Assembly: GCA_001642005.1 (NCBI GenBank)
Contig: LWCA01000114.1
Span: 1-53,451, forward strand
Source: Intoshia linei
Lineage: Eukaryota > Orthonectida > Rhopaluridae
Direction of reading: 5' to 3'
Length of the DNA stretch: 53,451 nucleotides
Translations under genes and position numbers: made by a program
Notes under the pieces: generated by a model
The model's database searches: none
The model's input: the letters and a program-made list of their open reading frames with translations, nothing else
What the model was told of the DNA's origin: nothing
Part shown: positions 45,601 to 53,451 of the stretch, one piece after another
Layout: every line of letters begins with the position of its first letter
Numbering within the stretch: the stretch's first letter is position 1

Positions 45601-48600
45601 ATTTAATATCTTAATATTTAAACATACTCGAATGGTATCTATTTTTTCATTTTTTATTATATTATTATAAACTGGTTACTTTTACTTTTCTTATTAATAT
45701 TGATTACGTGATACATTTTTCGAGAAAATGCAATTTAATACATTTTAAAAAAGCCTATAACTATAATGAATATATTATTAGAGCACTCAATTACAACTTT
45801 ATTGATTTAATTGAAAATTATAAAAAAAATTAAAAATGTTGTTCACTGTTCACTGTTTAAAATACTCAACGTTCATATAAAAAAGTTATTTTTTATATAA
45901 ATTTCCAACTGTTAGAGTTAGACTAAAATTTTTTAAAATTGTCATGTTCATATTACACATAATTCATATTGAACGATTTATATAAATGACAGAATGGACT
46001 GATTATAGACTATATTAATTATATAATGACTGTATTTAATTTATCAACTAACTAACTAAAATTTGAAATGAGACAAAAGTACATATACTTATCAGTGATA
46101 TGTATGATAAATTATAACTAGGGTAGTTTTTTATGGCAAAATGCCATTTTTTATGATATTTTTAATCAGCACAAAATTACAAGCATCATGATATCAATAT
46201 CATGTTTATTAATTAGCTAATTAACAATTTATAAAGGCAATTAAATGCCATAAAGTAAGCTTTTTTTAAATGCCATAAAGTCAATATTTTTTTTAAAGGA
46301 TATTCAACTTAAAAAAGGATATTTATGATATAATGAAGAATAAAATTGAACAAATACCACCTTAATCTATACAATTTATTAAGAAAAGCGGCATCTATTA
46401 TAAAGGGTGTTGAGGGGAGTTTCAGTTTGTTAAAAAAATGGCTAACTAAACAGAAACAATTTATACCAGATAATGTTAAGAAGTATATTATGTTATAGAT
46501 TATATTATGTACTACAATACACATTAATAATTTTCAACATCACACAATGAAATTTACATCGTTTGCAGTTCCTTGTTATTCATATTTATTATTACACGCA
46601 TAAATATTCATTATTTTAAGTTTTATTCATATTAATTTATTATGTAAAGTGACCGACACCATCATGATCGAGCCTATGCGAATATTAAAACTAAGGTGTA
46701 TTAAATATTGTATTAATTTAATTTAAGGAATACGAAAGGAAGGTTTGGGGTACCGTAGATTCAGTTGGTGTTAACCATAGAAACAAACAAAAATTTTAAG
46801 GTCAGATAAAGTCAGTAAATTTAATTTTTAGATCAGTTTTTTTGTTATTCTATAGGTTAATAAAAAATTGCCCTAACTATAACTGATAATTTTTATTGAG
46901 AAATGCACAATCAACATCAATTTGTGTTGAAAGTATATTCAGTTAATTAAATAAATTCCTCACAAAACAAAGACATTTTTATCGTGATAATATCAAAAAA
47001 TATTTACTTTTATACCACAATAAATACTGATTTACATAATTAAATTATAGTTTTTATTCGACATTTAGCTTAATTATATGTTAAAAATATTTGTAAGTTA
47101 AATGTTTTTTTAATGGACTAACAAAAAGTTTGCCCTAATGATAGCATACAATGATGCATGTTTGATATACAAATGTACATTGTACATTGTATATCATAAA
47201 ATTGTGAAAAATTTTAGTTTTAAATCCTAAAAATTCCCAAAATCCAAATTTATTTTGAAATAAATTTCACAAAATACTCTAAACTTAACAAAGTACCACA
47301 GAAACTGAATTTTTTCCAAAGGAGGTTATATTATACTGTAATAAAGTTCGACCATGTTTGGCTTATTTTTCAAAAATTAATAAATATAGTATATAAAAAT
47401 AAATTTCTTAAGCCGGACTGTATTATTAAATTTTATATATTTAACTTTTATAAAGGTATTATTATCCAAGGCTCATTATGATGAATCATTACAATTTAAG
47501 ATTAGTCGGATATTTGCATGGCCATTCTATTCCAAATTTTTTGTCAAATTTAGTGTAAAAGAATACTTGTGGGGTTATGAACACAAAGTTATAGAAAGAG
47601 TAAATTACTGGTTTTCAACTAAATATCCAACAAAATATGGAATTTATTATAAGGTAATTATGATAAATGTATAACTATGTTTATATATGTCATTAACTAT
47701 GTTTGTGTATGTTAGCGCAATATTTTGTACATTAAATTATGTTAACTACATTATGGGATACGCCCATTGGGCGTGTTTAACATGCAATTAATCTTAGACA
47801 TTTATATTTTGAGCAAATTTATCTTTTGTATATTTCATGTATAAAAACAATCAAAAATGTTTAAGGGTTAAGATAAAATAAATTCAATGTTCGTCATCTA
47901 CAAACCATAGTTTATCCCATGAAATAATTTATACATGTGCTTGGTAATTAATTAAATATTAATTATATTATATATTTGCATCTTTAGAAAAATGACACTT
48001 TATCACCACGATTTGAAGAATGGACAGGTTACACTGGAAACACTGGAAAATTGGTTTCTTATAATAACAAAAGGTTTATTGATTACTTCATTCTAAGATT
48101 TAAGGATGCTTTTATTTTATTACATGTTACTTATTTCGAAATATAATTTTCATAGCGTAGTAAAAGTTGATAAAATTTGAACAAAAAACTTAAAAAGACA
48201 TAATGTAGGCCACCACCAAATTGGTCATGTCATTTTTTATATACTTATTCTTCAACATACATTCTTGTACCATATCGTCTGTTTTGTACTGCGTAAAAAC
48301 AGCAACAGCATATAGTTGCGTTTGTAATTTAAATATAAAAATTACACCAATAAATTATTTTTTTATTAAATTTTAATAGTTTATTCTGTATATAATTTGA
48401 TTTTGATTTAGTACTTTACCTTATTGGAATAATGAATCTAGCAATATGATAAATGGTACAGTGGGTGTAAATTGGAACCCCGATATAAAAGCTAACGATA
48501 CATTATACATATTTTCCCCTGAATTAGGACGATCTCTTCCAATGATTGTATATAAAAATTCAAGTATTCACGAAATTCCTACTTACAGATTTGTAAATTT

Positions 48601-51208
48601 ATATTGATATGATGATGCATCGAACATATTTAGACAGTTGATGATTATGCGTTTGAATTACCCGATGTAGTTCCATCAAATGAAGGTTTTTGTTTACCAA
48701 ATTGTTTAATAACCAAAAACAAAAAATATACAAATTTGATTGAATGTTGTTTGGGCAGAGGAGCTCTCAACTTGATAAGTTTTAACAGTAATTATTTTTA
48801 TTTACAATAAAATGTGCACTGAAAATTCTATCATATACATTTGATTTATATTTGATAAGGTAGATAAAAATAAATTATTAATAAATCTGATTGCCATTTT
48901 CGTTGTGAGAATTTAAATGACGCCAAATTTATTTTGCGTGAATCTAATATTAATATAGTGCTGGAAATTATTATAACGGGAACTCATTTCTACGGTGCAG
49001 AAGGCTTTTTGAAACACCTTGATGGTATCAAGAAACCTAATAAAGATGATGACATGACTTGGATTGAAGTGGAACCAGTATAGTTTTAATTAATATAATT
49101 TTTAAAATTAGCATCTACTGTTAACCAGTTTTCGTAAAAAGAGTTTTGTGTGAATTTAAATTTTACTATTTTTTGAGATTTATTATTCAATCATGAAATT
49201 AGTATCAAAATTTTAGAAAGTGTAATCAATATAATTTTATAATATATAGTAATTGAGAGTTCGCCAAATAGGTGAGTGAGATAGTTTATAAATTTTTAAA
49301 CGGATTGTTTTTAAACAGTGTTATTGTAAATTACTACAAACACTAAAAATATTGACATGTGGGTGGGGCTGTTTAATGCAACAAAAATTCAAAAATTAAG
49401 TTTATTCCTATGACCTCTATATTAGTATAATATTATGCATTATTAAGAAATTAAACAATATTTTTTCATCGAAAATTGTATTGTATCGTATAGTGACACC
49501 GAAAAAATTTTTGGAAATTTTTAAAGTGACTTATAATGCTGTAAATGCGATTTTCAGATGTTTCTTCAAATTCAATTTTTAGAGTTTCATTTGTTATATT
49601 TATTTTTTAATTTTTATTTTAAATAAATAAATGTTTTGTACAAAATTTTTATGTATAGTAATTTTAGATTACAGGAAAAGCATTTTGTGGAAGAAAAAAA
49701 TTACAAACAAATTTTTTTATTAGATCTACCGAAATGCTCACCGACGTGTATTTTTTGAAAAGTTTATAAACAGATATTTAATTTTCAAATATTTACTTTC
49801 TTTACATGACCAAAATAGTATTTTTTAAAGGTTATAAAACTCTTTAATAATTATTATAATCAATGGCAGTTTTAATTTTTTTAAAAATATTCAGATCCAC
49901 ATGAATAATTACATAACTCTATACAATCCGAGTATAATGATCAGTAAGTTAATAAGTTAAGTCAAAACTATTAACTTTAAATATTCAGTACCTTGGGTTT
50001 GGGGTGAGAGGTATTATAGTTGTGGAAGATCACATTTGTATCGTATATATATAATATGGTCGATCACCAGAAATTAATTTTGTCTATATGTTTGATACAG
50101 ATGTCAAAAATTTCATCAGAATATTTATGTTTTTATTAACAATGTTAATGTAAGTAAAATTAAAACTTGCGATGGTATATATCATAGTATATATGTTACA
50201 GGCAAAATTCAAATCCAGGCAAAATTTGAATATTTGAAAATTGCCTGGATTTGAATTTTTCCGGCGTGCAGCAAACAATTTTCAAATTATAAACGTTGTA
50301 TTTAATTTCAATTGATGTAAAACATTAAGCGTTGATAAATATTGGGAATATTATGAAAGACTGATAAAATTACAAAATAATGTAAATGAACCCAGAATAA
50401 AAAATGATTGCAAATTTCAAGCAATTTTTAAATTTGAAAATTGCCTGTAACATATATAAGCATTGAATTGAATGATTAGTCAAGTTTTATCAAATATCAA
50501 ATATAGTCACATGCATATATGATAAACGGTCACGATTTGGCCAATTAGAAATATATAATACAATATATTTGAACATCTCAATATTAACGAAAAATATTAT
50601 TTAAAAAATTTATAAATAATTAAAATGTATATTAGAGGAAACGATGACAAAAAAATGTTGAGCAATTATCCATTTCCATTATTTCATGTTGAAGAGGTAG
50701 GTATACATGTTACCGTCCGTTTATTGTTTAACATAGTTGTGAATTTCACCCATTAGCCAAGTTATCTCAGTTAAAATTAATTCTCAAAATTACGAATTTT
50801 CGTAGAATTTAGTCAACACCAATTTTTACATATTCATCAACCATGTAAATGTTTTTTACCTTAAATAAGTAAATAAATTAAATAATGATACATGTATTAA
50901 TAATAGTACCTAAGAAAATTGTATTGTCAATGATGAATCATTAATGTTTAAATGTTAGACATTTAAAATGGTAAAAGGACGGTTGCATATAAAAAAATAA
51001 ATATAAATAATTGAAATAAAAAGTATTATAGACTACTTGCATCGATGAAAAAGGAGCAACGTATTTAAAAGAAAATTTATTTAAATATTTGAAATTGTCC
51101 GAAAAGATTCCACGTTACATTACGTATAGTTCAATATTGTTTGCCATTATCTTTCTTTTATTATGCCTTATAATCATAAAACAATTTTTAAATGAACGAA
51201 ATGAATAA
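42623..51208 (+). CDS. CD36/SCARB-family scavenger receptor
   Basis: Eleven exons sum to 1,458 nt (485 residues, normal for the family): 42623-42757, 45241-45398, 45451-45592, 47456-47653, 47988-48073, 48412-48592, 48634-48787, 48959-49077, 49895-49943, 50638-50696, 51032-51208. CD36 proteins are two-pass glycoproteins with a large extracellular or lumenal domain that bind lipids or lipoproteins (CD36, SR-B1, LIMP-2). Visible: N-terminal helix after 'MNKCFCFLG'; 'SPLPAYAYFSFYNITNVDEI'; 'PRLQEVGPIVYR'; 'NGTVSYN'; 'EYLWGYE'; 'IFSPELGRSLPM'; the Cys cluster 'GFCLPNCLI...ECC'; 'THFYGAEGFL'; 'IEVEP'; C-terminal helix before 'QFLNERNE'. The ATG lies in the exon itself, read through a decoy TTTTTTAG. 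The boundaries 48787/48959 and 49895-49943 are the least sure. Receptor versus lysosomal subtype cannot be decided. Confidence 0.88.
43044..43201. mobile_element. hAT-type MITE candidate
   Basis: The right end (other strand) CAGTGGTTACTAAACCGTGC is a typical hAT terminus. CACTGCTTCTCAAATTA about 157 bp to the left is a possible, mutated partner. The flanking 8 bases do not match well, so the left boundary is uncertain. Confidence 0.4.
43880..44770 (+). repeat. Dispersed repeat R1, copy with N-marked duplication
   Basis: Carries the R1 landmarks (ATCAACTGGAATAAGCTC, GTGAAGACGTAGCTTATTC, GGTTTTGGCACTGAAGATAT, ACGGTAACACACATACAAAC). 44120-44200 is repeated almost exactly at 44262-44343, the second copy starting right after the single N at 44261. 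That internal repeat is probably an assembly overlap, not biology. Confidence 0.6.
45593..47455. other. Intron 3 of the CD36-like gene
   Basis: Intron of 1.9 kb containing M1 copy 2 (46119-46875). At about 47326-47343 there is a lone end reading GGAGGTTATATTATACTG followed by TA, similar to the pogo/Tigger terminus at 3321. A near-palindrome GATATACAAATGTACATTGT lies at about 47165. Confidence 0.6.
46119..46875. mobile_element. hAT-type MITE family M1, copy 2 (757 bp)
   Basis: Ends TAGGGTAGTTTTTTAT and (other strand) TAGGGCAATTTTTTAT. The flanks ATTATAAC (46111-46118) and ACTATAAC (46876-46883) match at 7 of 8. It is in reverse orientation relative to copy 1 at 30092-30786 and about 60 bp longer, with shared internal blocks such as GATATCATGATGCTTGTAAT and AAGAAGTATATTATGTTATA. 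Non-autonomous. Confidence 0.82.
49078..49894. other. Intron 8 of the CD36-like gene
   Basis: Intron of 817 nt, AT-rich, with no element ends that I could pair. Confidence 0.5.
50188..50458. mobile_element. MITE with TATATATGTTACAGGCAA ends (271 bp)
   Basis: The two ends are inverted repeats of 27 bp starting TATATATGTTACAGGCAA and continuing through TTCAAAT. A second nested inverted pair (TTCAAATCCAGGCAA and its complement) lies just inside the left end at 50208-50260. It sits in intron 9 of the CD36-like gene. No ORF; the superfamily is not assigned. Confidence 0.65.
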
Positions 51209-51209
51209 A
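51204..51209 (+). terminator. Polyadenylation signal overlapping the CD36-like stop codon
   Basis: AATAAA overlaps the TAA stop (51206-51208). In such AT-rich DNA other signals exist downstream, so usage is not certain. Confidence 0.3.
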
Positions 51210-52041
51210 ATTTTAAACAAATTTATATTTTCAAATTTGTTATTTATGTATTATACAATGTCACGACATATCGAAATGGTTTATCGTTTATTCACTATTC
51301 TGAATCTTTAATTATTAATCCAAATAATTAGTTATTACATACAAAATAGAATAATTAATAATATTTTAATTTAATATTATTGTTAAAAAAAGTTTATTTC
51401 CATTTTATTTAAAATTTTTCTTGTTGATCACCTAGAATTTCCTGTGGACCACTGATTTAGATATTGAATATCAGATATGGATATATCTTTTTGACTATAA
51501 ATACCTTACAGACAACAGATAAGATCGATAATTATCTATCTTATCTCAAACTTTATTTATTTTATTATGTGTAATATTGTTTTTACATTATTTTAATTAC
51601 ATTGTTGGAATCTATAATTGTATTATTAAAATTTGTTATTATATTATTGGAATGCACTGTAAATGAATAATATTAGAAATCTCTGGGGTATATGATATTG
51701 GGATATCCAAATTACTATTGGATTATTTATCAAGGTGTATTTTGAAATATTGTAGTTAAATTAAATTTTCTGATTAATTTATGTATATGCAATACATGCT
51801 ACCATATTATGTTTACTTTAACATTCAATTATGGAATATTACCATAGGCTCATATATTAAACACATGAATTTATTTATTAACTGTTATTTAGTTATTACT
51901 TAATACATTTGATAAAAATGAGAATTGATGATAAATTGACAATAATATGCATTGTTTATAATATTAAAATATTGTTTTCAAAACTGAATCCGTTGATACT
52001 TGGTATTAATGATAATTAGCCTTGATTTATATTATTTTTAG
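51209..52041. other. Intergenic or 5' intron before the LCAT-like exon
   Basis: No exon recognised. A hAT-like end (CCTGTGGACCACTG at about 51440) stands alone. The 5' exon(s) of the LCAT-like gene (signal peptide) should lie here but could not be fixed. Confidence 0.45.
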
Positions 52042-52177
52042 TCCCAGGGTTAGGTGGTACTCAATTGGAAGTCAAAGATACAACCGTAACTGAATCAAAG
52101 AGAGAATGGAAACTATTATGGATAAAATTATCAAAAATTACACCTATGAATATAGCAGAAACTGCTAAATACTTAAC
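52042..52177 (+). CDS. LCAT/PLA2G15-type acyltransferase-phospholipase, one exon
   Basis: A single exon between the acceptor TATTTTTAG and the donor GTATATAAAT, read in the frame 'PGLGGTQLEVKD' ... 'WKLLWIKLSKITPM' ... 'ETAKYLT'. In the LCAT / group XV phospholipase A2 family an N-terminal 'VPGxxGxxLEA' loop is followed by a 'WLNLxxLLP' segment, and this exon has both in that order and spacing. These enzymes act on phospholipids in lysosomes (PLA2G15) or lipoproteins (LCAT). The catalytic Ser-Asp-His exons are not in the window, and neither the start nor the exons beyond 52177 were found. Enzyme subtype cannot be told. Confidence 0.65.
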
Positions 52178-52534
52178 GTATATAAATATTATTAAGTGCA
52201 TTGTACATTGCATAATATCATTTACATAATCATTATTATAACTATCATTATTGTCATTATTACACTTAAATAAAATAAATAATAATGTATCTATACAAGT
52301 GATTGCAATATTTTATAGCAATTACTCTCTTTCTAAAATTATATTAAAGATATAAATATAAGATATATACCAGTGGGCATATCTGGGTGGCCCTTTTTCC
52401 ATAAGAAAGGTTTTTGAGACGCACATCATACATATCCAATTTTCTATACGCTATATAATTAATATGATGTCATAGTTACTCTAAATAAAAATTATTATAG
52501 GATTACTATTATTTTTGAATGTAGGAGTACTAAC

Positions 52535-52757
52535 TAGTGTGTTCAACTTTTGTAAAAAGTACCGAGTTATTTATTAAATACTTAGTTTTACTTTTACTGA
52601 GTTTTTTTAGTTTTTAAACTCAGTATTTTTAAAAATTATTAATTTTTCCAATCAGACTGGTTTTTCAATTGAGTTTTACTGTACTGAGTTTTTATTTTTG
52701 AAAACTAGGTACTTAGTACTTACTGAGTTTCTAAAATAACTAAATTTCAACACACTA
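52535..52757. mobile_element. hAT-type MITE (223 bp)
   Basis: Ends TAGTGTGTTCAACTTTTG and (other strand) TAGTGTGTTGAAATTTAG. The flanks GTACTAAC and ATACCAAC match at 6 of 8 bases, consistent with an old 8-bp target duplication. The interior is rich in repeats of ACTGAGTTTTT and TACTTAGT. No ORF. Confidence 0.7.
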
Positions 52758-52822
52758 ATACCAACTAAAAAGTATGTTTGGAACCGCTGTGTTAGAACGA
52801 CATAATCATCGATATTATATAT

Positions 52823-52961
52823 CTACAGAGTTTCTCATAAATATAAATTTATTTTTCAACAATTTCATATTATAACTTCGAATATTAATTACATTTACTA
52901 ATATTTACTTAAAAATTTATATTGTTGAAATATAAATTTATATTCATGAGAAACTCTGTAG
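52823..52961. mobile_element. Short foldback MITE (139 bp)
   Basis: CTACAGAGTTTCTCATAAAT on the left and CTACAGAGTTTCTCATGAAT (other strand) on the right pair over about 40 bp, leaving a short centre. The flanks end and begin with TATAT, so the exact target duplication (TA or longer) is ambiguous. Mariner-type MITEs with a TA duplication are the likeliest source. Confidence 0.65.
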
Positions 52962-53211
52962 TATATTGAGTATACTGTATATCTGAGTATACTTATGACT
53001 GATAGTTATTTACATGTACAATGTACATTAGGGTGTCACACCCTGTAGCGTTGCTATAGCTCTTATGTACATATCTGACTTTATTTATACTCTTATTTAC
53101 ACAAATTAGACAACCGCACTTTTACAAATAGATTCTGTGAACAACTTAAATTTATAATTTTTGTATACCAATAAATTAATTATTATATCTCATTACAATT
53201 ATAAATGTATT

Positions 53212-53451
53212 ATGAGCGATCAACAGATAGATGTAAAACCAACGGCACAAATCACTCAGCCACTCCCACAATTTTCAAAATCGGATTTAAAAACATGGGA
53301 AAAATTAATTGGAATATGGAGTGAGTCCTGTCCAGCAGCACAATCAGACGAGGTTAAAATTATTATTTTTAGTCTCGAACTTAGTTTGCAAGAACTTATA
53401 TTGGAAGACGAAATTCCAGATACTGTTGATAAGCTATTAACTAAAATCAAA
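53212..53451 (+). mobile_element. Gag-like ORF of a retroelement, N-terminal part
   Basis: An 80-codon open frame from ATG to the window edge reads 'LPQFSKSDLKTWEKLIGIWS' ... 'SLELSLQELILEDEIPDTVD'. The helical pattern (W then a short run to a second W, then L-rich helices) resembles the N-terminal capsid part of Gag proteins from invertebrate LTR elements. Base composition is noticeably less AT-rich than the surroundings, as expected for a recent insertion. LTR, protease and polymerase would lie outside the window, so the family is not certain. Confidence 0.45.

Larger units (their letters stand above)
52178..53211. other. Transposon-rich stretch after the LCAT-like exon
   Basis: Contains the two short elements listed at 52535 and 52823, and a small palindromic motif (GTACAATGTACAT, about 53018) also seen in varied form near 47170 and 52200. 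No further LCAT-like exon is evident, so the remaining exons lie beyond the window or the copy is broken. Confidence 0.45.

Noticed and set aside
1-53451. CRISPR arrays, bacterial operons or rRNA genes
   Set aside because: Nothing of that kind is visible; gene structure and gene content are eukaryotic throughout.

Overview
The window is very AT-rich eukaryotic DNA. Genes are split by many tiny GT-AG introns (about 34-48 nt) plus a few long introns filled with transposon remains. The gene content is metazoan: a type I membrane protein with EGF, SEA and transmembrane parts, a CD36-family receptor, an LCAT/PLA2G15-type lipase exon, an STK11IP-like LRR protein, the spliceosome factor CWF19L2 and ribosomal protein eL22. 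I cannot name the species. Very short introns and extreme AT content would suit a compact or simplified animal lineage, but that is only a guess. Exons below were built by hand from splice sites and reading frame. Three models (eL22, the giant EGF/SEA gene and the CD36 gene) close exactly in frame from ATG to stop.

Layout. 1-4 kb: DNA-transposon fossils (MULE, Tc1/mariner) and a short pogo/Tigger-like element with clear TIRs and TA duplications. 4.1-7.9 kb (+): 3' part of a CWF19L2 homologue, tail-to-tail and 23 bp from 7.9-8.5 kb (-): eL22. 10.1-28.8 kb (+): a 27-exon gene for a predicted 3,986-residue secretory-pathway type I membrane protein. It consists of four large Cys-rich/EGF supermodules, a Thr-rich linker, a SEA domain with a GSVKV cleavage-type motif, a last EGF, a transmembrane helix and a short tail. 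Supermodule 1 is cut by many small introns, whereas most of supermodules 2-4 lie in one uninterrupted 7.8-kb exon. 29.5-35 kb: nested repeats, including an apparently artefactual duplication flanked by single N characters. 31.7-37.3 kb (-): STK11IP-like gene. 39.6-40.3 kb: a hAT element with a perfect 8-bp target duplication. 40.6-41.6 kb (+): 3' end of an unrecognised gene. 42.6-51.2 kb (+): a complete CD36/SCARB-family gene in 11 exons. 52.0 kb (+): an exon of an LCAT/PLA2G15-type enzyme. 53.2 kb (+): start of a Gag-like retroelement ORF running off the window.

The host genes are not an operon and show no common pathway, apart from a possible lysosome/lipid link between the CD36-like and LCAT-like neighbours. 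The most notable item is the giant modular surface protein: its repeat architecture, its recurrent phase-2 introns placed directly after cysteine codons, and its intron-free central exon record module duplication and probable intron loss. The second theme is the density of short DNA transposons, several with target-site duplications that can still be read.
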